Assembly: GCA_913052135.1 (NCBI GenBank)
Contig: CAJXDY010000029.1
Span: 1 to 29,127 of the forward strand
Source: UBA8106 sp913052135
GTDB lineage: Bacteria > Acidobacteriota > Vicinamibacteria > Vicinamibacterales > UBA823
DNA: 29,127 nucleotides
Direction of reading: 5' to 3'
Shown: one piece after another, positions 1 to 7,669 of the stretch
Layout of the letters: each line of letters starts with the position of its first letter
How positions within the stretch are numbered: the first letter of the stretch is position 1
Notes under the pieces: model-generated
What the model saw: only the letters and a program-made list of their open reading frames with translations
What the model was told of the DNA's origin: nothing
Databases searched by the model: none
Position numbers and translations under genes: made by a program

Positions 1-102
1 CCTGCGTATGCTGATGAACAAAATTGTGCAACAAGTTCTGAGTTAGATGGCGCAGTGAACGAAATTAAGACATTTATTATGCTATGGACTGACTGAAAAG
101 AA

Positions 103-178
103 TGGCGTCCCCAAGGGGAATCGAACCCCTGTTGCCAGGATGAAAACCTGGTGTCCTGGGCCACTAGACGATGGGGAC
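103..178 (-). tRNA. tRNA-Glu (anticodon TTC), CCA encoded
   Basis: The minus strand folds as a complete tRNA. The 7-bp acceptor stem is GTCCCCA/TGGGGAC, the anticodon stem CCAGG/CCTGG closes a loop TTTTCAT giving anticodon TTC, and the T arm contains GGTTCGATTCC. Discriminator G lies at 106 and is followed by a genome-encoded CCA at 105-103. It decodes GAA/GAG. A short AT-rich leader with a TAAAAT hexamer lies just 5' of it on the minus strand, but I see no good -35 box. The 3' flank has no obvious terminator. Confidence 0.96.
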
Positions 179-296
179 TTATTATTTTATGGATTAATCA
201 TCACATTCAGAAATCGTTCAACAGACGACAACACAGTAGTGTAGCACGGTCGATTCGAAGCTACTTCAGTGTCCCTCGTGTAGTTCAATACGGCGG

Positions 297-1937
297 CTAT
301 TCGTTTCCAGCGATACTTTCCCGTGCGTGCATAAGCGCATCTCGAGCTTCGTCGTCTGCGCGTTCACAAATCTCCAAGAGTGTCTGATAGTAGCTGTGAG
401 CGAGGCCCATGTCGCCAATCCGCTCGGCAGCTTGCGCGGCTCCAAATAGCGCACCGAATCGACCAGGCTCTTCATTCATGGCTGGCTTGAATTCTTCAAG
501 AGCTGCACCGGGGAGGTCTGCTGCGAGGAGCATTTCGCCGAGTAGCTCTCTTGCTGGCGCAATAGGTCCTGGTGAAATTCCTGACTTTTCAGTGAGATCC
601 TCTCGATCTGCCGCGAGCCGCATCAGAGCAAGTGCGTCGTTGGTTTTCCCTTCAGCAAATAAAATCCATGCTTCAGCGACCTGTCGTTGAATATCAACCT
701 TCGTGCCCCAAAAACTTGTGTTGCCCAGAGACTCGGCCGCACGTTTTAATTGGTCGAGATCGTTTCGGGCCGCGTCAGGCATATTGCTACGGGCGGCCCC
801 GAGCGCTCTGGCGAAGTAGGTGATGGCATCGACGAAGGGGACTGGTGTTCGACGCACATTAAGCGCCGCAGCTTGGGTCCAATCCTTGCGTTCAAGCGCG
901 TGACGAGCATCGATCGCGGCGATTGCATAGGATCCACCAAGGCCACGGCTATTTGGAGATTCCATGGTCTCTAAGATTTGTTTCATTTCTTCAACGACTT
1001 GTCCCGCAGCCTCATCCTGGCCAGTTTGCAGATAGCCGTAAATCATGTAATCCATTGCATGAAGCGCTTCAGCAGGGGACTTATCTTCCAGAGCCGCGGC
1101 TGACGATTTGATATTCGTGTCAATCGAATTTTGCCAGTAGCCGAGTCGCGTAAACGTGTGAGACGGCATGTGAAGCGCATGGGGGGCTAATGGCGCAATG
1201 GCTGCGTATCGCTCCGCAGCGTCCAGGGCTCGATTCGCCAGCGAGGGTACATCGAAACCGTGGATGATGTAATGCGCGATCCCTGGATGGTCAGGTTTTT
1301 CGATAAAGGCAGGCTCTAAAATAGCTGCTGCACGTAATGGTTTTTCGTACGATTTATCATTCGGATCGGTTGCATTGACGATTGCGAGTGCATAAAAGAT
1401 GGCCGCTTCCGAGTCGTCAGGGTACTTTGTGGCAAGAGCTTCCATCGCCTTTTCGTAGTCAAGGACGCGAGGCCAGTCGACCCTCTCTGCATAGTCGTCA
1501 TACAGATTGGCTAGTGCTTCAATGTAGTCACGTTCGCGTTCTGAGTTTGCACCGGTAGCGCGTGCCTGTTGAATGGCATCGAGTCCCTCTTGCAACTGCG
1601 CCGTCGGACGGCTCCCATCCTGATTTGCACCGGAACCTATTGGGTTACCCCAGGTGGCAAGCGCAATCCCCCAATAGGAGATTCCGCAGGACGAATCAAC
1701 TTCGAGCACCTCCTCAAAAGCGTCGATTGCAGCCTGAAACCAAAACGAATGCAGTAAGGCGATGGCGCGATTGAATTGAGGTTGCACTTCCGCACTGCAG
1801 GAAGTGGGGAAGTGGACCGTTCCAAGCGACTCTTCACCGTGAACTCCCTGAGCTTGGCTTGCCGTGAATCCGTAAGTATTTGCATTAAAAAACAAACAGA
1901 CGGTAAAGAGCAAAACGAGTGGCAGACGGCGAGGCAT
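297..1937 (-). CDS. Secreted tetratricopeptide-repeat protein with His-rich signature
   Basis: 546 residues. An N-terminal signal peptide (charged PRR, then a hydrophobic run to about residue 18, likely cleaved before residue 30) puts it in the periplasm. The mature part is helical with TPR-like units. The first is around 55-95 (FNRAIALLHSFWFQAAIDAFEEV type), and others lie at 165-250 and 430-540. The central part carries a conserved-looking histidine set: HPGIAHYIIH at 217-226, HALHMPSH at 253-260 and LHAMDY at 292-297. This resembles TPR proteins of unknown role in Acidobacteriota and Planctomycetes. The start is supported by GGAG six bases upstream of the ATG. It lies 50 bp downstream of the symporter gene on the same strand and may be its last operon member. 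Function unknown; protein-protein scaffold or metal-binding role are both possible. Confidence 0.85.
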   Translation of the reverse strand: MPRRLPLVLLFTVCLFFNANTYGFTASQAQGVHGEESLGTVHFPTSCSAEVQPQFNRAIALLHSFWFQAAIDAFEEVLEVDSSCGISYWGIALATWGNPIGSGANQDGSRPTAQLQEGLDAIQQARATGANSERERDYIEALANLYDDYAERVDWPRVLDYEKAMEALATKYPDDSEAAIFYALAIVNATDPNDKSYEKPLRAAAILEPAFIEKPDHPGIAHYIIHGFDVPSLANRALDAAERYAAIAPLAPHALHMPSHTFTRLGYWQNSIDTNIKSSAAALEDKSPAEALHAMDYMIYGYLQTGQDEAAGQVVEEMKQILETMESPNSRGLGGSYAIAAIDARHALERKDWTQAAALNVRRTPVPFVDAITYFARALGAARSNMPDAARNDLDQLKRAAESLGNTSFWGTKVDIQRQVAEAWILFAEGKTNDALALMRLAADREDLTEKSGISPGPIAPARELLGEMLLAADLPGAALEEFKPAMNEEPGRFGALFGAAQAAERIGDMGLAHSYYQTLLEICERADDEARDALMHARESIAGNE

Positions 1938-1987
1938 AAAGAACTCCAGTCAGAACAGTTAAGATTAAAATTAAGTCAACAAACCCA

Positions 1988-3472
1988 TTATAATGCGCCG
2001 GCTTCGTTGGGTGTTATGAAGATATCGACATGGCTTCTTTCCATAGGTGTGGTGTTCAAGGACACGACGAGAAGCACCAGGCTGTTCGCGAGTAACCCCC
2101 AGATTCCTGGATGAATGTCCTGCCATTGGAGGGTTGGCACCAGATTCCAAAGGAGGGTGACGCAGGAGCCCACGATTAAGCCCGCGAGTACGGCCGTCGG
2201 GGTCGATCGTCGCCAGTACAACGTAGCTAGTAACGCTGGCGCGATTTGCGCGATCACTCCATACGACAAAAGTAAAAGATAAACTAAGGAAATCTCAGAA
2301 TTAATGGCGAAGTAATAGGCGACGGCTCCGATTGCAACAACCAGGTATTTGATCAGTGTTGTTTCCTGCTGATCGTTGAGTGCTGGCCTAAACAGCACGC
2401 GGTAAAAGTCCTTGACGAGAATTGACGCAGCCGCATGGACAATCGCATCGCCCGACGACATTGATGCTGCAAGGGCTCCAGCGCAGAAGAGTCCGACAAT
2501 GACCGCAGGTAAACCTAATGAAGTAACGATCGTCGGCAGGATCGTGTCGGCTGGTGCGACATTTGGAAAAGCGAGAACGCCGGAGAAGCCTATGATGAGA
2601 ATCGGCAGTAAAAAGAATGCGAAGGTTGGGTAAAAGACGACCGTTTTTCGTAGTGTAGCGATATTTTCAGCCGTATAGATCTTCATAAAATAATGGGGCC
2701 ACACACTAAACCCAAACATCGATATAGCAAGCGCACTTGAGTATCCACCCCAGCTCCATCTCGCGCCGGTCGCGTTAAGACCTGGGGCTTGCACCATGTC
2801 GGGAGAGACGGCTGCGAGTTCTTTAAACATGGCTTCGATACCGCCATGCAGCACGTACGGCAGGTAGAGGCCAAGTCCCCAGGCTAATGCCATCATCAGG
2901 ACTCCTTGAAACATGTTGGTCCAAGCAATTCCCATGACACCACGTCGACAAACATAGAACAAGACTACTCCGTAAGTTATGGCTGCACCGGCCCACTGAG
3001 GCAATCGACCTTCGGTCACCACAGAGAAGACGTAACCAGCTCCTTGCATCTGTAATGTTAAGTAGGGCACGAAGGCTATGAGGCTAATGATCGCGAGCGT
3101 AACCGAAATGTAAGGACTTTTATATCGGTGTGCAAACAGTTGTGCTTGTGTGACGTATTTAAATTTGCGCCCAAGTCGAGCAACTTTCGGGCCAAAAAAA
3201 TACAACGGGACAAGGCCTAGACTGGTGTAGCCAATAATGTAGAACGATGCAGCCCCTCGCGAGTACGCCCAGCCAGGGCCACCAAGGAACGCAAAGGCAC
3301 TGAAGATCGATGCACCCATAATGAAATAAAGAGACACAAATCCGAGTTGTCGATCACCCGCAACGTACCCTTCTGTCCCACGGGATGTCGTGCGGCCCGA
3401 ACAAAGGCCGACCGCCAGTGACAGTCCGAGATAAAGCAAAATAATGATGAAGACCGTGATCCATGAAGGCAT
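1988..3472 (-). CDS. Sodium:solute symporter family transporter (monocarboxylate-type, MctP/MctC-like)
   Basis: 494 residues, almost wholly hydrophobic, about 13 membrane helices. The N-terminus (helix, then TTSRGTEGYVAGDRQLG, then GPGWAYSRGAASF near 65-77) is typical of the SSS family that imports small carboxylates, amino acids or sugars with Na+. Length fits the family (about 480-560). It starts one base after the stop of a DUF3311 small membrane protein, a pairing known for SSS monocarboxylate carriers. Both sit directly downstream of an FMN 2-hydroxyacid oxidase-like gene, which suggests lactate/pyruvate-type substrates; that substrate is inference. It has no strong ribosome site of its own, because GGAG lies about 12 bases upstream inside the preceding gene, so translation is probably coupled. 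Confidence 0.9.
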   Translation of the reverse strand: MPSWITVFIIILLYLGLSLAVGLCSGRTTSRGTEGYVAGDRQLGFVSLYFIMGASIFSAFAFLGGPGWAYSRGAASFYIIGYTSLGLVPLYFFGPKVARLGRKFKYVTQAQLFAHRYKSPYISVTLAIISLIAFVPYLTLQMQGAGYVFSVVTEGRLPQWAGAAITYGVVLFYVCRRGVMGIAWTNMFQGVLMMALAWGLGLYLPYVLHGGIEAMFKELAAVSPDMVQAPGLNATGARWSWGGYSSALAISMFGFSVWPHYFMKIYTAENIATLRKTVVFYPTFAFFLLPILIIGFSGVLAFPNVAPADTILPTIVTSLGLPAVIVGLFCAGALAASMSSGDAIVHAAASILVKDFYRVLFRPALNDQQETTLIKYLVVAIGAVAYYFAINSEISLVYLLLLSYGVIAQIAPALLATLYWRRSTPTAVLAGLIVGSCVTLLWNLVPTLQWQDIHPGIWGLLANSLVLLVVSLNTTPMERSHVDIFITPNEAGAL

Positions 3473-3473
3473 G

Positions 3474-3683
3474 TTAGGGGTCTTCTCCGCGATTTAAGTA
3501 ATGATCGTAGAACCACAAGAGCACAAATGACAGGAACACGAGGCTCAGCACGTAGAACAACGAAAAGGGGAGTCCAAAGACAAACGGTTGGATTCGACTA
3601 GCTAAGGGATACACTGGCCAGATTAGACCGACAAAGATGGCAACAAAGAGAAAGGCAAGCAGTCCTAGCCCGAACGTCGGCAT
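3474..3683 (-). CDS. DUF3311 small membrane protein, symporter partner
   Basis: 69 residues with two predicted membrane helices (about 5-24 and 36-60) separated by a short PVYPLASRIQPF loop, and a charged C-terminal tail (YDHYLNRGEDP). Size, two-helix layout and the place immediately before a sodium:solute symporter match the DUF3311 family, whose members are found as small companions of SSS carboxylate carriers. It begins nine bases after the hydroxyacid oxidase stop and ends one base before the symporter start, so the three are almost certainly cotranscribed. It probably helps assembly or activity of the symporter; the mechanism is not known to me. Confidence 0.85.
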   Translation of the reverse strand: MPTFGLGLLAFLFVAIFVGLIWPVYPLASRIQPFVFGLPFSLFYVLSLVFLSFVLLWFYDHYLNRGEDP

Positions 3684-3692
3684 AGCCGTGAT

Positions 3693-4973
3693 CTAGATAG
3701 CCCGGTGAATGATGTGGGTTGGCCTAATATCCTTGATCGTAGGTGTTCCTGCTTGACGCATTACTAGTTCAAGTTCACTGCGAAGCATTTGCAGCACAGC
3801 TTCAACGCCGGCCTGCCCGAAAGAGGCCAATCCCCAGAGATAGGGTCGGCCTACTCCTACCGCAGTAGCACCAAGTGCCAAGGCCTTAAAGATATCGGTT
3901 CCACGCCTGAACCCACTGTCAATTAGAACGGGAATTCGTCCGTCAACGGCATCAACAACTTCAGGTAAACATTCAATAGTGGATCGACCGCTTGCAGCAG
4001 CACGGGCTCCATGGTTTGAGACAATGATCCCGTCAGCTCCGTAACTGACTGCGAGGAGGGCATCTTCTCGAGTTACGACTCCCTTTAAAATTAGTTTCAT
4101 GGGGGTTGCATCCTTCAGGCGAGCGATGAAATCCCATGTGAGACGGCGGCTCAGGCTATCTCCAATTGGTTCCGGGAGATTCTGCCCCATCGGCTTAACC
4201 GATCGACTGTAGAGACTCGTGGCAGTGGGTTCGTGGCAAACGGAGCAGTTTCGATCGTCAATACGCGCCAAACGCGTTGCTGTTTCAGTATTTCGTCCAC
4301 CAAGGAGGTCAATAGTCCAAACTAGGACCGGCGTGCCAGTGGCTTCCGCTCGTTTAACCATGGCTAGGGTGCGATTCCAATAGCTATCCGCGTAGAGTTG
4401 ATACCAAATTGGTTCACCTCGGGCCGCAGTAACGTCCTCAATGGAGCTTGAGGCTACCGTGGACAGCATCTGAACGTGGTTTTTATTGCGAGCGGCTTTG
4501 GCGACGGCAATTTCCGCGCCGGGATGAAACGCTGCATTACTACTCGTTGGTTGAATAGTAATTGGCGTGCTCCAATGTTTGTCAAACAGTTCGATCGACG
4601 GATCAATTGATCGAATGTCGACCAAGCGTCGCATGCGGAGTCCGAATTGATCGAAGCCTTCACGGTTAATGCGTAACATGCTGTCGTCATCGATACTGGT
4701 TGCCATATAGCCGTAGTGGGCAGGCGGCAACACTTGTTTCGCAACTACCTGAAAATCAAAAACGTTCAGGGCTTCTGATTCTGAGGCAATCGCGATCTCC
4801 TGTTTGCCGACCTCGTTCATAAAGAGCTCAAGGTCAGGAGCGCCGCCTGGGCCACTTGCAATCAGTTCGTCAACGAGTCCTCCGGTTAGTCCAGCGGAGG
4901 CCATGAGAGGACTGGCAGCCAAAAACTTAAGGAATTGTCGGCGGTTAGTGACAGGATCGACAGCGTCAGCCAT
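3693..4973 (-). CDS. Tat-exported FMN-dependent alpha-hydroxy-acid oxidase/dehydrogenase with internal CxxCH
   Basis: 426 residues. It has a twin-arginine leader (NRRQFLK at 10-16, then a hydrophobic stretch to about 35), followed by the FMN TIM barrel of the lactate oxidase/glycolate oxidase/flavocytochrome b2 family. Visible family landmarks are substrate-loop residues near 86-115, QLYAD at 192-196, the FMN-binding lysine in LKGV (K297), catalytic H321 and R324 in IIVSNHGAR, and the phosphate-binding IDSGFRRGTDIFKALALGA segment at 351-369. The usual NHGGRQLD is NHGARAAS here. An insert near the barrel loop carries CSVCH (243-247), a c-type heme motif not expected in this family. Likely reaction: oxidation of a 2-hydroxyacid such as lactate, passing electrons to a periplasmic carrier. 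AAAGGA lies seven bases before the ATG. First gene of the operon with DUF3311 and symporter. Confidence 0.88.
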   Translation of the reverse strand: MADAVDPVTNRRQFLKFLAASPLMASAGLTGGLVDELIASGPGGAPDLELFMNEVGKQEIAIASESEALNVFDFQVVAKQVLPPAHYGYMATSIDDDSMLRINREGFDQFGLRMRRLVDIRSIDPSIELFDKHWSTPITIQPTSSNAAFHPGAEIAVAKAARNKNHVQMLSTVASSSIEDVTAARGEPIWYQLYADSYWNRTLAMVKRAEATGTPVLVWTIDLLGGRNTETATRLARIDDRNCSVCHEPTATSLYSRSVKPMGQNLPEPIGDSLSRRLTWDFIARLKDATPMKLILKGVVTREDALLAVSYGADGIIVSNHGARAAASGRSTIECLPEVVDAVDGRIPVLIDSGFRRGTDIFKALALGATAVGVGRPYLWGLASFGQAGVEAVLQMLRSELELVMRQAGTPTIKDIRPTHIIHRAI

Positions 4974-5003
4974 GTAGAAATCCTTTCAAATGGGACGTGC
5001 GGC

Positions 5004-5012
5004 AGAATAGCA
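5004..5012 (-). promoter_or_regulatory. Candidate extended -10 promoter for hydroxyacid oxidase operon
   Basis: On the minus strand the sequence TGCTATTCT (TG, one base, then a -10-like hexamer TATTCT) lies about 31 bases before the ATG at 4973, at a sensible distance for a short leader. No good -35 box is seen at 16-18 bases, consistent with an extended -10 promoter. Inference only. Confidence 0.35.
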
Positions 5013-5123
5013 CAGCCTCGAGGATGAAGCGAGATTTGCGGTTGATATATCCAAAGTATCGATTCAGAGGAGTTATAGTAGTTCGTCCGGTACGGTATTT
5101 AGATTGAGGGTAAAGGAGATCTT

Positions 5124-6275
5124 ATGGATTTATCACGAAGAGCATTCGTTCGGTCCGTTGGACTCGGTGGCGCTGGTGCACTTTCGACGGCCTTCATCAT
5201 CGCGCGCGGTCGCGAGGAATTAGCTGCGTCGGGTCTTGAGACTGTGCAAAATCCTCCGCTGGTACCTCCTGGTTTTATTCGAATTAGTGGAAACGAGAAT
5301 CCACGAGGACCCGGACATTCGGCATTGGCTGCCTTAGACGGCCGTGTTACGCCTGGTGTTGGACGTTATCCTGATAATCCTCCGGATTTGGCGGACACGA
5401 TTGGCGAGATGTATGGCACGGATTCAGACCATGTTCTTATCAGTACAGGTTCGGCTGGTCTGCTTGCCGCTGCGGTACGAGCGTTTACGTCACCAACACA
5501 GGCATTGGTTAACGGTTCTCCATCGTATGGTGCTCCCGTTGGCACCGCTCGACGAATCGGCACGCCGCTCAGAGAGGTCCCAGTGAAGGCAAACTTGGAG
5601 CTCGATCTGGATGGGATGGTTGAGGCGGCTCAGGGAGCAGGGTTGGTATTTCTCTGTAATCCGAACAACCCAACCTCAACCTTTTATTCGCTCGATCAAG
5701 TAGCGAACTTTATCAGTCGTGTGCGGTCTACATCACCAAACACGATGATTCATGTTGATGAAGCCTATATCGATTATGCCGATCGCTTTGGCCAGACGGC
5801 TGTTCCGTTGTCCCTGGAAGATTCACACGTGTTCGTCACGCGGACATTCTCAAAGGCCTATGGAATGGCTGGCTTACGGTTGGGGTATGCGATTGGGCAG
5901 CCGAGAACCTTGCAAGCGATGAATAATGTCTGGGGGCTGGGCAGCGTAAATAGTTTTACCGCGGCGGCTGCGATCGCGTCGTTGCGCGATCCGGAGCATA
6001 TGGCTCGCGAACGAGCAGAGAACAAACGAGTCCGTGATTTTACGCTGAAGACTTTTAAGGACTTGGGCGTGAATGCTCCCTCTTCGCAGACAAACTTTTT
6101 ATTTATCAATCTCGGTCATCCGGCGAGTGCTTTCCGCACCGCATGTCTGCAGCATAATGTCCAAGTTGGTCGAGATTTTCCTCCAATGGAAAACACGCAC
6201 TGTCGAGTGTCAATTGGCACTATGGAGGAGATGGAGGTGGCGGCAGAGGCGTTCCAGAGTGTTTTGAAAGCTTGA
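5124..6275 (+). CDS. Tat-exported PLP-dependent aminotransferase (HisC-like, class I/II)
   Basis: 383 residues. A twin-arginine leader (SRRAFVR at 4-10 followed by an Ala/Gly-rich hydrophobic run) predicts export of the folded holoenzyme. The body is a fold-type I aminotransferase closest in look to histidinol-phosphate aminotransferase. It shows SGNENPRGP at 55-63, CNPNNPT at 178-184, the PLP-contacting D212 in HVDEAYIDY, the Schiff-base lysine K244 in TRTFSKAYGMAGLRLGY, and the C-terminal arginine region CRVSIG. A periplasmic location argues against histidine biosynthesis; an amino acid donor with a 2-oxo acid acceptor is likely but the substrates are unknown. AAAGGAGA lies four bases before the ATG. 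It is transcribed divergently from the hydroxyacid oxidase operon and convergently with the cupin gene. Confidence 0.9.
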   Translation: MDLSRRAFVRSVGLGGAGALSTAFIIARGREELAASGLETVQNPPLVPPGFIRISGNENPRGPGHSALAALDGRVTPGVGRYPDNPPDLADTIGEMYGTDSDHVLISTGSAGLLAAAVRAFTSPTQALVNGSPSYGAPVGTARRIGTPLREVPVKANLELDLDGMVEAAQGAGLVFLCNPNNPTSTFYSLDQVANFISRVRSTSPNTMIHVDEAYIDYADRFGQTAVPLSLEDSHVFVTRTFSKAYGMAGLRLGYAIGQPRTLQAMNNVWGLGSVNSFTAAAAIASLRDPEHMARERAENKRVRDFTLKTFKDLGVNAPSSQTNFLFINLGHPASAFRTACLQHNVQVGRDFPPMENTHCRVSIGTMEEMEVAAEAFQSVLKA

Positions 6276-6317
6276 ACGGTAGATTAATTAGCCGGTTTAC
6301 CAGGCGGTCGACGCCAT

Positions 6318-6342
6318 CGGGAAGGTTTTCGAAGCCTTCCCG
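6318..6342. terminator. Hairpin between convergent genes, likely bidirectional terminator
   Basis: CGGGAAGG at 6318-6325 pairs perfectly with CCTTCCCG at 6335-6342. The 9-base spacer can add three more pairs and leave a 3-base loop. It sits between the stops of the plus-strand aminotransferase (6275) and the minus-strand cupin gene (6365). There is no long T run on either side, so termination efficiency is uncertain. A second small inverted repeat, AGTGTC-G-GACACT, follows at 6345-6357. Confidence 0.5.
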
Positions 6343-6364
6343 GTAGTGTCGGACACTTAAACCG

Positions 6365-6880
6365 TTATTTAATCTGTAGGAGTTGTTGAGGGTCTACTCG
6401 CACAACCAGATAGGCGATATCCTCTTCAATCTCCGTGAATCCATGTGGGACACCGGCTGGGATAATAACCATGTCACCCGTGGCTATACGACGGGCAGTG
6501 CCCCCCTTGACGCCTTGGCCAACATCACTTGGTCCAGTTAGCACCTTCACTGTCTGGCTATCTGCTGCAAGTTCTCGGCTGTCGACAAGCGTTCCTCCGG
6601 TAACCAGCGTGCCGGCCCCAGCAATCACCCGATACACTTCAGTGAGCGCATGATGTTGAATGGCGCTCGCTCGATTGGTCGCGGGCCGTTGGACTATTCC
6701 GATGCCTACGTTGTATCCCCCCGCATCGACTAGTCGAATAGAGTCGTCTGTGACACGGCCCTCAGGGGCAGCACTGGCAACGGTAGTGATGTCGGCATCG
6801 CTGACATGAGTGGCCACAAGTGCCTCAGTTTGAGGCAAGGTGAGTCCTAGTAATACGGCGAGGGCAGCAAAATTGATCAT
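6365..6880 (-). CDS. Secreted cupin-domain protein
   Basis: 171 residues with a short N-terminal hydrophobic signal (residues 3-20). It has the two cupin motifs. Motif 1 is QHHALTEVYRVIAGAGTL, with two adjacent histidines and a glutamate as likely metal ligands. Motif 2 is GDMVIIPAGVPHGF, matching G-x5-P-x-G-x2-H. This is a small single-barrel cupin, probably metal-bound; catalytic or sugar/ligand-binding roles cannot be told apart. AAAGG lies seven bases before the ATG. A strong hairpin (6905-6933) separates it from the DinB gene upstream, so it may have its own promoter or be attenuated. Confidence 0.82.
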   Translation of the reverse strand: MINFAALAVLLGLTLPQTEALVATHVSDADITTVASAAPEGRVTDDSIRLVDAGGYNVGIGIVQRPATNRASAIQHHALTEVYRVIAGAGTLVTGGTLVDSRELAADSQTVKVLTGPSDVGQGVKGGTARRIATGDMVIIPAGVPHGFTEIEEDIAYLVVRVDPQQLLQIK

Positions 6881-6904
6881 GGATTTGCCTTTATTAAAGT
6901 TGAA

Positions 6905-6933
6905 GCCCGAAGAACGTTGAACTGTCTTCGGGC
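6905..6933 (-). terminator. Hairpin between DinB-lipoprotein and cupin genes
   Basis: GCCCGAAGA (6905-6913) and TCTTCGGGC (6925-6933) form a perfect 9-bp stem with an 11-base loop. Read on the minus strand it lies about 70 bases after the DinB-like stop and 25 bases before the cupin ATG, and is followed by TTCAACTTTAA rather than a clean U tract. It is either a weak terminator for the upstream gene or a leader structure for the cupin mRNA. Confidence 0.5.
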
Positions 6934-7003
6934 CTCAGAAAGATACGCTTAGTTGTAACGTTCGCTCAGTGTAGTCAACTGATTAGTCGATAGTTTGAGT
7001 TGC

Positions 7004-7585
7004 TTACTGACTGGCTGGAGGCACCAGGCCATTCAGTCGATGATAAACGGTCATAACTCCGTACTCTGACCACGTGTGAACCATGGTGCTATAGACACAA
7101 CGAGCCTTGGTCGACGTGCCTAAGTACGAACACTCTATGACGTCCTGAATGGAGTCGCTGGTTTCGCTGGCAAGTACAGCCGCACCATAATCAAAGGAGT
7201 CAATCATCGCCTGGATTACGGCAGCTTTGTCGCCCGTTTCTTCCGGTCTTGCTGGTGCTTCCATGTCAGCATTGAGAGTCCCCATAGTATTATTTTGGGC
7301 ACCGGTGATGTGCATGAGTTGTTCAGCAAAGTTGCGAAGCTCTTCTGTCGGTTTGTATTCGTAGAGTTCGGCCGGCATAGCTTCTGCCTGGGTTACCATC
7401 CTATTTTTCAGGCTATTCCAATCACCCACTAGATCTGCAGCAACGTCAGTCGCAGCCTCTTCAACTGCTTCAGCCTCTTCAACGACGGTCTCAACGTCAG
7501 TTGCAGGTGCGCATGCTGAAAAACCGACGACAACAAAGGCGGTTAAGGGCACGGTAAACATCAATGAACGGAAAACGGGTAGCAT
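7004..7585 (-). CDS. DinB-family lipoprotein
   Basis: 193 residues. The N-terminal signal ends in FSAC (C25), a plausible lipobox though with F at -3. A Glu/Ala/Val-rich linker (30-52) follows, then a four-helix DinB/YfiT-like domain from about 54: LVGDWNSLKNRM, then NFAEQLMHITGAQ with H92, and the C-terminal HTWSEYGVMTVYHRLNGLVPPAS. In this family three histidines usually hold a metal. H92 and H170 are in place, but the third position of the C-terminal motif is E174 instead of H (EYG rather than HYG). Probably outer-membrane anchored in the periplasm, function unknown; relatives include thiol-dependent metalloenzymes and inactive members. A strong AGGAGGAG site precedes the ATG. Confidence 0.82.
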   Translation of the reverse strand: MLPVFRSLMFTVPLTAFVVVGFSACAPATDVETVVEEAEAVEEAATDVAADLVGDWNSLKNRMVTQAEAMPAELYEYKPTEELRNFAEQLMHITGAQNNTMGTLNADMEAPARPEETGDKAAVIQAMIDSFDYGAAVLASETSDSIQDVIECSYLGTSTKARCVYSTMVHTWSEYGVMTVYHRLNGLVPPASQ

Positions 7586-7613
7586 TTCTCCTCCTTCTAG
7601 ATACGAAAAGTAC

Positions 7614-7642
7614 TCGTAGTCAAGGATACGACTTGGCTACGA
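7614..7642 (-). terminator. Hairpin downstream of YVTN/cytochrome gene
   Basis: An 11-bp imperfect stem (7614-7624 against 7632-7642, one wobble or mismatch position, 7-base loop) lies about 30 bases past the stop of the minus-strand propeller gene, followed on that strand by AGTACTTTTCG with only four T residues. It would separate the propeller gene from the DinB-lipoprotein gene. Moderate support. Confidence 0.4.
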
Positions 7643-7669
7643 CTAATTAATTATAGTGTAAATCCGCGA

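Noticed and set aside
1..96. Open frame from the left edge to a TGA at 94-96, and a second frame ending TAG at 44-46, either of which might be the 3' end of an upstream gene.
   Set aside because: Only 31 and 14 codons are visible, neither is recognisable, and both frames are open by chance at this length.
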